From Betaproteobacteria bacterium TMED41 (lineage in GTDB: Bacteria > Pseudomonadota > Gammaproteobacteria > Burkholderiales > Burkholderiaceae_A): a stretch of 41,294 bases of DNA. The position numbers and the translations under genes were made by a program. The notes under the pieces were generated by a model. The model worked only from the letters and a program-made list of their open reading frames with translations. It ran no database searches and was not told the origin of the DNA. The stretch covers positions 1-41,294 of the forward strand of contig NHCU01000024.1 in assembly GCA_002167365.1 (NCBI GenBank), in the 5' to 3' direction. This document shows positions 7,915-16,092 of the stretch, in pieces (position 1 is the first letter of the stretch; each line of letters opens with the position of its first letter).

Positions 7915-9072
7915 ATGAATTTCACTTCAAAACAAGCAGTCCCATGGATTAAGAATTTAGAACCTTACAATGGCGGCAAGCCTATAAGTGAGATAGCCTC
8001 GAGATTAAATTTGAGTGAGCATCAAATAGTTAAATTAGCCTCCAATGAGAATCCTCTTGGAATGAGTCCAAAAGTAAAACTAGCAATAAGTCAGGAGTTG
8101 CAAAAAGTTAGTCGTTATCCCGATGGGAATTGTACAGTCCTAAAAAAAATGATTAGTAACTTTCATGGAGTCAGTTCTGATCAAATTTTTTTAGGTAATG
8201 GTAGTAATGATGTTCTAGACTGTTTGGCAAGAACTTTTTTAAGGAAAGGAGTTTCCGCTGTTTATAGTAAATACTCCTTTGCTGTATATGGTTTGGCGAC
8301 AATTTCCTCCGGTGCTAATTCGATAATTGCTCCTGCTACAGAAAATCTTGAGCACAGCCTTAGCGCTTTTATTTCCAGTATATCGGGTGATACTAGAATG
8401 ATTTTTATTGCTAATCCTAATAACCCAACTGGGTCCTATATCAAAGAGAATGAAATTAGAAGTTTTTTGAGACATGTAGATAAATCCATTTTAGTCGTGC
8501 TTGACGAAGCATATTGTGACTATCTCGAAGGCACAGATTTTACAAATTCCATTCAATTGCTTAAAGATTACTCGAATTTATTTATTACCAGATCTTTTTC
8601 CAAGGCTTATGGTCTTGCCGGACTTCGGGTGGGCTATGGAATTGGCAATAAAGATATTGTTAGTGTTATGAATTCAATAAGACAACCATTTAACGTTAAT
8701 TATCTCGCTCAGATTGCGGCTATCACTGCTTTGGAGGATCAGGATTTTATAATCAAAAGCAAGCTTCTTAATAAGCAAGTTATGAGAGAACTAATTGATG
8801 GATTATCAACATTTGGAATAAGATGTCTTTCCTCTAGGGGTAACTTTGTTTTGGCAAATATTGGTGAAAATTTTAAGTTAGAAAATGAACCAGCTGGCGT
8901 GAAACTTTTTGAAAGTTTATTAAGTTTAGGGGTAATAACTAGACCTGTGAGAAATTATGATCTGGCTGACTGGCTAAGAATCTCTGTAGGTACGCAGGAA
9001 GAGAATAGAGATTTTTTAAATATACTCCCGCAGGCCCTAGATTTAATGGCAAAAGACGATAACTCTAATTAA
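7915..9072 (+). CDS. hisC: Histidinol-phosphate aminotransferase family protein
   Basis: This fold-type I PLP aminotransferase of the HisC family has 385 aa. LASNENPLG (41-49), the ANPNNPTG motif (166-173), D197 in LDEAY, and PLP lysine K230 in RSFSKAYGLAGLRVGYG are diagnostic. Its position between pheA and tyrA suggests that it works as an aromatic aminotransferase in Phe/Tyr synthesis, or serves both that and histidine synthesis. Many Burkholderiales keep a second hisC in the his operon; whether one exists here is outside the window. The gap to tyrA is 14 bp. Confidence 0.92.
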   Translation: MNFTSKQAVPWIKNLEPYNGGKPISEIASRLNLSEHQIVKLASNENPLGMSPKVKLAISQELQKVSRYPDGNCTVLKKMISNFHGVSSDQIFLGNGSNDVLDCLARTFLRKGVSAVYSKYSFAVYGLATISSGANSIIAPATENLEHSLSAFISSISGDTRMIFIANPNNPTGSYIKENEIRSFLRHVDKSILVVLDEAYCDYLEGTDFTNSIQLLKDYSNLFITRSFSKAYGLAGLRVGYGIGNKDIVSVMNSIRQPFNVNYLAQIAAITALEDQDFIIKSKLLNKQVMRELIDGLSTFGIRCLSSRGNFVLANIGENFKLENEPAGVKLFESLLSLGVITRPVRNYDLADWLRISVGTQEENRDFLNILPQALDLMAKDDNSN

Positions 9073-9086
9073 TATTTTGATTAATT

Positions 9087-9995
9087 ATGTTTAATAAAAT
9101 GATTGTTCTTGGTTGTGGTTTGATTGGATGTTCGATTGCGGGAGCAGCCAAACAAAAAAAAATAGCAAAACAAATTATCGGAATTGAAACTCAAAATATT
9201 AATTATGTTAAAAAATTAAGTTTTTTTGATGAAATAAAAAATTCAATTCTTGAGGTTGACAACGCTGACCTGGTTTTGATATGCACTCCAATTGCAAGTC
9301 TAAGTCAAATTTTTGGAGATCTGATATATCAACATTCTTCCAGAAAATACGGTCTTGTAACAGATGTTTTTAGTACTAAAAAAAGCCTTTTAAATTTAAT
9401 TTTTAAACTTAGTACTCCGGAAAAGATCTCCTTTTACGAATCTTTTCTCTCTAGCCACCCACTTGCAGGGTCTGAAAAAATTGGGGCAGTTGCTGCGAAT
9501 GTTAAATTGTTTGAAAATTCTAAAATTCTCATTTGTCCCTTTGATTATGGGAATGAATTTGGTGAAGTAAGAAAAAAAGAATTAATTAAACAAGAACAAA
9601 AAAAAATTTTGGTATTAGAAAGTTTTTGGAGTTCTTTGGGAGGTATTCCAAAAATTTTACCGATCAGCCAACATGATCTTTTATTTGCTGGTGTAAGTCA
9701 TTTTCCTCATTTGGTCTCATTTTGCTTGGCATTAATCCTTTCCAGATCACAATTCTCGTCACAAGCTTTGTCACTTCACGGGGGAGGCTTAAGAGATACA
9801 ACAAGAATAGCGGGAGCATCTCCAGATTTATGGGCAGATATAATCTATGATAACAAGGATCAAGTTCTTGATTTGATTATGGAGTGGTCAGTTAACTGGA
9901 ATGAGTTGGCTAACGCGTTACGAAATTCAGACAAAGAAAAACTAATTAAACTTTTGCACGAAGCCTCCAGCTGGAGAAATAGCTTTGAAAAATAA
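9087..9995 (+). CDS. tyrA: Prephenate dehydrogenase
   Basis: TyrA oxidatively decarboxylates prephenate to 4-hydroxyphenylpyruvate for tyrosine synthesis. The Rossmann motif GCGLIGCSIAG (9-19) binds NAD(P). DVFSTKK, SHPLAGSEK with the catalytic histidine, HFPHLVSF, and GGGLRDTTRIAGASPDLWADI are TyrA signatures. It is 302 aa, a single-domain type without a chorismate mutase or a C-terminal ACT domain. It sits in the aromatic cluster, 14 bp from the aroA-cmk start. Confidence 0.95.
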   Translation: MFNKMIVLGCGLIGCSIAGAAKQKKIAKQIIGIETQNINYVKKLSFFDEIKNSILEVDNADLVLICTPIASLSQIFGDLIYQHSSRKYGLVTDVFSTKKSLLNLIFKLSTPEKISFYESFLSSHPLAGSEKIGAVAANVKLFENSKILICPFDYGNEFGEVRKKELIKQEQKKILVLESFWSSLGGIPKILPISQHDLLFAGVSHFPHLVSFCLALILSRSQFSSQALSLHGGGLRDTTRIAGASPDLWADIIYDNKDQVLDLIMEWSVNWNELANALRNSDKEKLIKLLHEASSWRNSFEK

Positions 9996-10009
9996 CTTAG
10001 ATCTTTTTT

Positions 10010-12064
10010 ATGAGTGAAAACAACTTTTTTTCTCTAAATGTCCGAGATTATGCCTCAGGAAGTATTTTGCTCCCGGGTAGTAAAAGCATATCAAACAGAG
10101 CGATTTTACTATCTGCGCTATGTGATGAAAAAGTTGAGATCATAAATTTTTTAGAATCAGAAGACACGGAAATTATGGTGGGTTGCTTAAAAGCCCTTGG
10201 TGTGAATTTTCAAAAAAAAAATAATTTAAAAAGTTCTCAGTATCCAGAATCGCAATTATTAACTCTAAATGTTGAAGGTATCGGCAAGAAATTTAATAGT
10301 GTGTTAAGTAATCCCAAAGAACTCAAATTCTTTGTTGGAAACTCAGGACTAACAATTAGAACAATCCTACCTGTTTTGGTTGCCATGTTTTCTGAAAATC
10401 TAAATTGCTCGAGTATTGAGATCGATGGAGTTGATAGGATGAGGCAACGCCCGATTGGAGATTTGGTTGATTGTCTAAAAAAAATTGGGGCCAGAATAAC
10501 TTATTTAAAAAATGAAGGCTATGCTCCTTTATTAATTCGCCCATCAAAAATTGTGCCGATAGATGAAATTGAAATTTCTACTCATGATTCAAGCCAGTTT
10601 TTAACGGGCATGCTTCAAGCTGCACCCTTACTAAGAAAATTTTGGAGTAATCCTATCTTAATTAAAACTGGAGGAATTAAATCTAGCCGATCCTATGTTG
10701 ATTTGACAATAAACATTTTAAAAAAGTTTGGTGTTTTGATTGAAGAAATTGAAAAAGATATTTTTAAGATTAATTCGGATAAATATATTTCACCTAAAAA
10801 AATAACCGTAGAGGGGGATGCATCCTCAGCATCTTATTTCCTGGCTGCAGGCATGTTGGGAAAAGGTCCAATTTGCACACACGGGGTTGGTGAAAAAAGT
10901 ATTCAAGGTGACATTAAACTTGCCCGTGTTTTGAAAAGTATGGGAGCGAAAGTAAAATTCACAAATCATTCTATCGAAATTTCAGGAAATAATAAATTAA
11001 TAGGAATAAATGTTGATTGTGGGGACATACCTGACGCTGCAATGGTGTTGCCCATTTGTGCGCTATACGCAGAAGGACCCACTGTATTGAGAAATATTGG
11101 TTCCTGGCGAGTCAAAGAGACTGATCGAATTAATGCAATAAGAGAGGGTATTATTCAGCTTGGTGGAGTTGTTAGCTATGGAGACGACTGGATGGAGATT
11201 AATCCGCCAAAAAAACTTTTAACCACCAAAATAAAAACTTTTAATGACCATAGAATTGCAATGAGTTTTTCTTTAGCAAGTTTTTTTCACCCTGGGGATG
11301 CTACTGATAGATCAAGAAAAATTTTTTTTGACAATCCCAAGTGTGTTGAGAAGACGTATCCGGACTTTTTTGACGATTTAGCTAGGGTATGTTCTCAGGC
11401 TGTTAAGGTAATTACAATTGATGGTCCAACTGCTTCTGGTAAAGGCACTATCTCCAATAGAGTGGCGGAATTGCTAGGTTTCAGGGTGTTAGACAGTGGA
11501 TGTTTTTATAGAGTTCTAGCTTTGGTTTCAGCCAGATTAAAAATTTTGGAAAATGATGAATCAAATTTAACTAAATGTGCAGAAAATTTGAACATTCGAT
11601 TTATTAATGGAAGAGTAATTTGTGATGAAGAGGACATATCCGATATGATTCGACAAGAATATATCGGAATTAGAGCCTCCAAAATCTCAGTGTTTAAGTC
11701 AGTTAGAAAAGTTCTTTTGAGATCTCAGCGAGATTTTGCCCGTTCACCTGGATTGGTTGCTGACGGAAGGGATATGGGTAGTATTGTGTTTCCTAATGCT
11801 TTCTTGAAAGTTTTTTTATCCGCTGATGTGAGAGTTAGAGCTGAAAGACGTCACAAGCAATTGATTCAAAAAGAAATCCCCTGTAAACTAAATGACCTTT
11901 TACAAGAAATTAAAAAACGTGACCAAAGAGACAATATACGAAAGGTTGGTTCTTTAAGTCTTGCTAAAAAAGTCTGTTCGATTCACATTGATACATCGTT
12001 GAAATCGATCAAAGAGGTGGTGCAGATTATCATTGATGAATTCAATTCAAAGTCTGCACTTTGA
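10010..12064 (+). CDS. aroA-cmk: Fused EPSP synthase / cytidylate kinase
   Basis: One uninterrupted 684-aa frame carries two enzymes. Residues 1-459 are 5-enolpyruvylshikimate-3-phosphate synthase: PGSKSISNR with K25, GNSGLTIRT (110-118), RMRQRP (143-148), DIPDAAM (339-345), KETDR (369-373), NDHR (412-415) and K448 in EKTYPDFF. Residues from about 466 are CMP kinase: P-loop GPTASGKGT (472-480), VADGRDMGSIVFP, and RDQRDNIRKVGSL in the lid region. The linker is only about 6 residues. EPSP synthase is the sixth shikimate-pathway step; CMP kinase recycles CMP and dCMP. The fusion occurs in several Burkholderiales and keeps the common cmk-rpsA neighbourhood. The kinase has SGCFYR where SGALYR is usual. 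Confidence 0.96.
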   Translation: MSENNFFSLNVRDYASGSILLPGSKSISNRAILLSALCDEKVEIINFLESEDTEIMVGCLKALGVNFQKKNNLKSSQYPESQLLTLNVEGIGKKFNSVLSNPKELKFFVGNSGLTIRTILPVLVAMFSENLNCSSIEIDGVDRMRQRPIGDLVDCLKKIGARITYLKNEGYAPLLIRPSKIVPIDEIEISTHDSSQFLTGMLQAAPLLRKFWSNPILIKTGGIKSSRSYVDLTINILKKFGVLIEEIEKDIFKINSDKYISPKKITVEGDASSASYFLAAGMLGKGPICTHGVGEKSIQGDIKLARVLKSMGAKVKFTNHSIEISGNNKLIGINVDCGDIPDAAMVLPICALYAEGPTVLRNIGSWRVKETDRINAIREGIIQLGGVVSYGDDWMEINPPKKLLTTKIKTFNDHRIAMSFSLASFFHPGDATDRSRKIFFDNPKCVEKTYPDFFDDLARVCSQAVKVITIDGPTASGKGTISNRVAELLGFRVLDSGCFYRVLALVSARLKILENDESNLTKCAENLNIRFINGRVICDEEDISDMIRQEYIGIRASKISVFKSVRKVLLRSQRDFARSPGLVADGRDMGSIVFPNAFLKVFLSADVRVRAERRHKQLIQKEIPCKLNDLLQEIKKRDQRDNIRKVGSLSLAKKVCSIHIDTSLKSIKEVVQIIIDEFNSKSAL

Positions 12065-12072
12065 TTAACAAC

Positions 12073-12091
12073 TCAGCTTTTTTTAAGCTGA
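12073..12091 (+). promoter_or_regulatory. Hairpin in the rpsA leader
   Basis: TCAGCTT (12073-12079) and AAGCTGA (12085-12091) form a perfect 7-bp stem around a T5 loop, 18 nt before the rpsA ATG. No T-tract follows, so it is not a terminator. No Shine-Dalgarno-like sequence lies between the hairpin and the ATG. In E. coli, rpsA is translated without a strong SD and is repressed by S1 binding its own structured leader; this hairpin could play that role (inference). Confidence 0.4.
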
Positions 12092-12109
12092 ATACAACTT
12101 ACTAATTTT

Positions 12110-13843
12110 ATGACATCCCAAACAACTGAAACACTTAAAAATGCTGATATTCCCCTCCCAGATAATGATTCATTTGCCTCTCTTTTTGCTGAGTCAGTAG
12201 CCAAGCAAGAAATGAGAACAGGAGAGGTAATTTCTGCCGAGGTTGTTCGCATTGATCAAAATCACGTAATTGTTAACGCTGGTCTTAAATCTGAAAGTTT
12301 TATTCCAGTGGAAGAGTTTTTCAATGATCAAAGAGAAATAGATGTTCAAGAAGGTGATTTTGTCTCAGTTGCGATTGAGTCATTAGAAGATGGAAGGGGT
12401 GAAACTAAGTTATCAAGAGACCGTGCTAAGCGTCTTGCCGCATGGGTAAGTTTAGAGAAAGCACTTGAGGCGGGTGATTTGATAACTGGAACTGTTACTG
12501 GAAAAGTCAAAGGTGGATTGACGGTAATGACGACTGGAATTCGAGCATTTTTACCGGGCTCACTTGTTGATACCAGACCTGTCAAGGACACTTCACATAT
12601 TGAGGGTAAAACACTTGAATTTAAGGTTATTAAATTAGATAGAAGAAGAAATAATGTTGTTGTTTCCAGAAGAGCTGTTGTTGAAAGTTCAATGGGTGAG
12701 GAAAGAAATAAACTAGTCGAAAATCTTAAAGAAGGCTCTTCTGTTAATGGTGTTGTCAAAAATATTACCGATTACGGAGCGTTTATCGATCTTGGGGGTA
12801 TAGATGGATTACTCCATATAACCGACATGGCTTGGAAAAGAGTTAGACATCCTTCAGAGGTACTTACTATTGGACAGGAGGTTACCGCCAAGGTGTTGCG
12901 CTATGATCAAGAGAAGAATAGAGTCTCTCTCGGAATAAAGCAGTTAGGCGATGATCCATGGGAAGGTGTAACTAGAAGGTATCCTCAAGGGACTCGTGTA
13001 TTTGGAAAAGTTACCAACATTACTGACTATGGAGCATTTGTAGAAATTGAGTCCGGGGTTGAGGGACTTGTTCATGTGTCTGAGATGGATTGGACTAATA
13101 AAAATGTCAATCCAGCTAAAATAGTTCAAAGTGGTGATGAACTTGAAGTTATGGTATTAGAGATTGACGGTGAGCGTAGACGTATTTCATTGGGTGTTAA
13201 ACAATGCCTCCCCAATCCGTGGGAAGAATTTGATAATAGCGTCAAAAAGGGAGAAAAAGTTTCTGGAACCATTAAGTCAATAACCGATTTTGGTGTCTTT
13301 ATAGGCCTCCCTGGCAATATTGATGGGCTAGTGCATCTGTCTGATTTATCATGGACCGAGTCTGGAGAAGAGGCTGTTAAAAAATACAAAAAATCAGAAG
13401 AGCTCGAAGCAGTAGTAATGGCTGTTGATGTTGAAAGGGAGAGAATTTCCTTAAGTGTCAAACAACTCCATGAAAATGATAATAAAAATACTAACACTTC
13501 CCTAGAAAAGGGCATGTCAGTTAGAGGAAAAGTTACCTCAATTGATTCAAAAGCCGCAATTATTACACTAGAAGATGGTGTTGAATGTATACTCCGAGCT
13601 TCCGATATCAGTAGAGAAAAAATTGATGATGCAAGAAATGTTCTCAAGGAGGGTGATTCTGTTGATGCCATCGTAGTTAATATTAATCGCAAGAGCAGTG
13701 AGATAAATATTTCTATTAAAGCTCAAGACTCTGCAGATGCTGCGGATGCCATGCAAAAAATGGCTGCCGAGGGTAATATTAACTCTGGAACCACAAACCT
13801 CGGTGCACTTTTAAAAGCAAAGCTAGATAAACCAGAAGATTAA
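12110..13843 (+). CDS. rpsA: 30S ribosomal protein S1
   Basis: S1 is the large mRNA-binding protein of the small subunit, needed to initiate on structured or SD-poor leaders. The 577-aa protein has six S1 repeats. Repeats 1 and 2 (about 37-105 and 123-190) are the divergent ribosome-binding ones. Repeats 3 to 5 show the signature (NITDYGAFIDLGGIDGLLH, NITDYGAFVEIESGVEGLVH, SITDFGVFIGLPG). Repeat 6 (about 465-535) is weaker. It is full length for proteobacteria. It lies 45 bp after cmk and 21 bp before ihfB, the classic cmk-rpsA-ihfB order. Confidence 0.98.
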   Translation: MTSQTTETLKNADIPLPDNDSFASLFAESVAKQEMRTGEVISAEVVRIDQNHVIVNAGLKSESFIPVEEFFNDQREIDVQEGDFVSVAIESLEDGRGETKLSRDRAKRLAAWVSLEKALEAGDLITGTVTGKVKGGLTVMTTGIRAFLPGSLVDTRPVKDTSHIEGKTLEFKVIKLDRRRNNVVVSRRAVVESSMGEERNKLVENLKEGSSVNGVVKNITDYGAFIDLGGIDGLLHITDMAWKRVRHPSEVLTIGQEVTAKVLRYDQEKNRVSLGIKQLGDDPWEGVTRRYPQGTRVFGKVTNITDYGAFVEIESGVEGLVHVSEMDWTNKNVNPAKIVQSGDELEVMVLEIDGERRRISLGVKQCLPNPWEEFDNSVKKGEKVSGTIKSITDFGVFIGLPGNIDGLVHLSDLSWTESGEEAVKKYKKSEELEAVVMAVDVERERISLSVKQLHENDNKNTNTSLEKGMSVRGKVTSIDSKAAIITLEDGVECILRASDISREKIDDARNVLKEGDSVDAIVVNINRKSSEINISIKAQDSADAADAMQKMAAEGNINSGTTNLGALLKAKLDKPED

Positions 13844-13864
13844 TACACAAAAGCGGGTGCTTGT

Positions 13865-14176
13865 TTGACTAAATCTGATTTAATTACTCGATTAGCTAAA
13901 AAGTTTGAAAACATTGGTACTAACAATAGTGCAGATATATCCATCCTAGGACATAAAGACTGCGAATTGTGTGTCAGAACTATATTGAATTCAATGATTT
14001 CTGCTCTATCAAATGGTAAAAGAATAGAAGTCAGAGGTTTTGGTACATTTGCTGTTAGCTCCAGACCAGAGAGAGTTGGTAGAAATCCCAAAACAGGCGA
14101 ATCAGTTTTTGTTCCAGAAAAAAAAGTACTGCACTTCAAATGCGGGAAAGACTTAAGAAAAAAATTAAATCTTTGA
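13865..14176 (+). CDS. ihfB: Integration host factor subunit beta
   Basis: IhfB forms a heterodimer with IhfA that sharply bends DNA in replication, recombination and transcription. It is 103 aa. The start is TTG at 13865, giving MTKSDLITRLA, which matches the family N-terminus; no ATG lies nearby. IEVRGFGTFAV (about 56-66) and the beta-arm motif RPERVGRNPKTGE are present. It is longer than E. coli IhfB by about nine residues. It follows rpsA by 21 bp and precedes lapA by 11 bp. Confidence 0.96.
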   Translation: MTKSDLITRLAKKFENIGTNNSADISILGHKDCELCVRTILNSMISALSNGKRIEVRGFGTFAVSSRPERVGRNPKTGESVFVPEKKVLHFKCGKDLRKKLNL

Positions 14177-14187
14177 ACTACTTAGCA

Positions 14188-14427
14188 ATGAGAATTTTGT
14201 TATGGCTTTTCAGAATAATCATCTTCTCCTTCGTCTTACTTTTTGCTTTCAATAATACCAATCTAGTTAATCTCAATTTGTTTCTTGGCGTAACAAATTT
14301 TACCCTTCAAGGACCTTTGATAGTCTGGCTTTTAATCGCTTTTATTGCCGGTATCCTTCTTACGTTGGTTTTTCTCTTTCCAATTATTGTTCGTTACTGG
14401 CGGACTTCTAATCGTAATGCAGATTGA
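14188..14427 (+). CDS. lapA: LapA family inner-membrane protein
   Basis: This small membrane protein (79 aa from ATG at 14188) is the partner of LapB in control of lipopolysaccharide assembly. Two hydrophobic segments are seen (about 4-21 and 40-67), with FNNTNLVNLNLFLG between them, typical of LapA (DUF1049). A longer frame begins at 14140 inside ihfB, but the residues before 14188 are charged and unlike the family. The lapB start overlaps its end by 11 bp, so the two are likely translationally coupled. Confidence 0.88.
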   Translation: MRILLWLFRIIIFSFVLLFAFNNTNLVNLNLFLGVTNFTLQGPLIVWLLIAFIAGILLTLVFLFPIIVRYWRTSNRNAD

Positions 14428-15181
14428 ATTATGGTGGCTTTTAGTTTTACCATTGATGTTTATTGTGGGTTGGGTGTCCGCTAATTGGGACAAAAAACAA
14501 CAGAAAGATTTCAAAGATGGCGTTTCAAAGGATTTTGAACAGATAATTTTATTTTTGTCTAACGAAAAAATTCCTGATGCTTCTAAATGGCTGTTGAATG
14601 CAGCAAAGAAAGATCCCAAGTGTTATGTTCTACAACTTTCTTTGGGAATTTTGTACAGAAGAGGTGGTTTGATAGACCGTGCTATTGAAGTCCACGGGTC
14701 GTTACTTTCAGTTAAGGATTTGACAAAAGAACATAGAGATTTGATTGTTTTTGAACTTGCTAAAGATTATTTGAAAGCAGGTTTGTTTGATAGGGCTGAT
14801 TTGACTTTAGAGTTACTAGAAAAAACAAGTTTTTATGAGGAATCATTAAAATTAAGATTATCACTTGCTCAAAGGCTACAAAAATGGTCTGAGGCAATTA
14901 TTTTTGCTGAAAAACTTGAGGGTAAAAATAAAATTTCGCTTAAAAATTTAAAAATACATTTTTTTTGTGAAATGGCCGAAAAAGGAGATAATAATGCAAA
15001 AGAAAAAGCAAGAGAAATTGGTTTTGATCACCCTAGAGTTAGGTCCTTCGAGATGTCTAAGCCAAACTTAGATCATTCAGGTTTTTCTAAAAGTTCTTTT
15101 GAGTGTTCCATATGTGGTGCAAAATTTTCAAGTCACTTTTGGAAATGTCATGTTTGCAATACATGGGATAGCGCAAATTGA
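14417..15181 (+). CDS. lapB: LapB, LPS assembly TPR protein (shortened)
   Basis: LapB is membrane-anchored and couples the FtsH protease to LpxC, setting the rate of LPS synthesis. From ATG at 14417 it has 254 aa: an N-terminal membrane helix (about 4-20), TPR repeats, and a C-terminal rubredoxin-type metal knuckle with CSIC and CHVC. The ATG at 14417 puts the helix at the N-terminus; an upstream in-frame start at 14345 would add residues encoded inside lapA. E. coli LapB is 389 aa. Compared from memory, this protein follows it through IHFFCEMA (E. coli HFYCELA, near residue 190) and then passes almost straight to the metal domain. About 135 residues of TPR solenoid are absent. No frameshift is visible, so the short form looks genuine. 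Confidence 0.88.
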   Translation: MQIELWWLLVLPLMFIVGWVSANWDKKQQKDFKDGVSKDFEQIILFLSNEKIPDASKWLLNAAKKDPKCYVLQLSLGILYRRGGLIDRAIEVHGSLLSVKDLTKEHRDLIVFELAKDYLKAGLFDRADLTLELLEKTSFYEESLKLRLSLAQRLQKWSEAIIFAEKLEGKNKISLKNLKIHFFCEMAEKGDNNAKEKAREIGFDHPRVRSFEMSKPNLDHSGFSKSSFECSICGAKFSSHFWKCHVCNTWDSAN

Positions 15182-15207
15182 TTAATAAAATAGTTTAAAT
15201 TTTAGTT

Positions 15208-16092
15208 ATGCCTAAACAAGCTCAAATAGGTTTTGTCGAACAATTTTATAAGTATTTAAGGTTAGCCAGATTGGACAAACCAGTTGGTTTTTTATTACTG
15301 CTATGGCCTACCTTATGGGGTTTATGGATGGCAGAAAATGGCTTTCCAGAAATTGGCAGATTGTCTATATTTATTTTGGGTGTCTTTATTATGAGGTCTG
15401 CAGGTTGTATTATTAACGATATTATTGATAAGGGATTTGATAAAGATGTAACTCGAACATCTGAACGAGTTTTAGTTACAGGAGAAGTTTCAGTTACTGA
15501 AGCGTATTTTATTGTTGCCGGATTGTTGGCTGTGGCGGCCAGTTTATTGGTGTCATTAAATGAATATGCCGTCAATATTGCTTTTATTGCAGCATTTTCA
15601 GTCATCATTTATCCATTTTTTAAACGGTTTTTTCCGGTTCCTCAGGCAGTTTTAGGTATTGCTTTTGGGTTTGGAATACTTATGGCTTATGCGGACACCA
15701 AAGAATCTATAGATCCAATAGCTTGGACTATGTTTTTAGGAAATTTTTTTTGGGCAATCAGTTACGATACTGCTTATGCAATGGTTGACAAAGAGGATGA
15801 TTTGAAAATAGGTTTGAAAAGTAGTGCTATAACTTTTGGAAAACTCGATATTGCTGCTGTTTGTGTTTGTCAGTTTATTTTCTTGATTCTTATGATTGCC
15901 CCTATTTCGCTAATGAGCTTCGGATTTATATATGGAATTTTCTGGTTTTTCGCAGCTATTTATTCTTTTTATTTGGGCTTATCTTTGGTCGAGAACCCCA
16001 AAGAAGGTAGTTTTAGTTTTTTCCAAAAAAGCCATAGAGTTGGAGCAATTTTATTTTTTGGTATGCTCTTGGATTTGTTTATCAATCTCTAG
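15208..16092 (+). CDS. ubiA: 4-hydroxybenzoate polyprenyltransferase
   Basis: UbiA attaches the polyprenyl chain to 4-hydroxybenzoate at the inner membrane in ubiquinone synthesis. It is 294 aa, rich in hydrophobic segments. The first aspartate motif is N70-D71-II-D74-KGF-D78, and the second is in SYDTAYAMVDKEDDLKIG. These bind Mg-diphosphate. KPVGFLLLLWPTLWGLW near the N-terminus is typical. The last 42 bp overlap the end of proC on the other strand. Confidence 0.95.
   Translation: MPKQAQIGFVEQFYKYLRLARLDKPVGFLLLLWPTLWGLWMAENGFPEIGRLSIFILGVFIMRSAGCIINDIIDKGFDKDVTRTSERVLVTGEVSVTEAYFIVAGLLAVAASLLVSLNEYAVNIAFIAAFSVIIYPFFKRFFPVPQAVLGIAFGFGILMAYADTKESIDPIAWTMFLGNFFWAISYDTAYAMVDKEDDLKIGLKSSAITFGKLDIAAVCVCQFIFLILMIAPISLMSFGFIYGIFWFFAAIYSFYLGLSLVENPKEGSFSFFQKSHRVGAILFFGMLLDLFINL

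Noticed and set aside
12073..12091. Intrinsic terminator between aroA-cmk and rpsA
   Set aside because: The T residues are in the loop, not after the stem, and the genes are a conserved co-transcribed group.
12346..13756. Long minus-strand frames opposite rpsA (up to 188 codons)
   Set aside because: Rich in Ser, Thr and Leu with no domain features; they mirror the codon pattern of rpsA, which is certain on the plus strand.
14140..14187. Longer lapA start inside ihfB
   Set aside because: The extra 16 residues are charged and unlike LapA; the ATG at 14188 puts the first membrane helix at the N-terminus as in the family.
15246..15608. 120-codon minus-strand frame opposite ubiA
   Set aside because: Shadow of a well-supported gene; no recognisable motifs and no start context.
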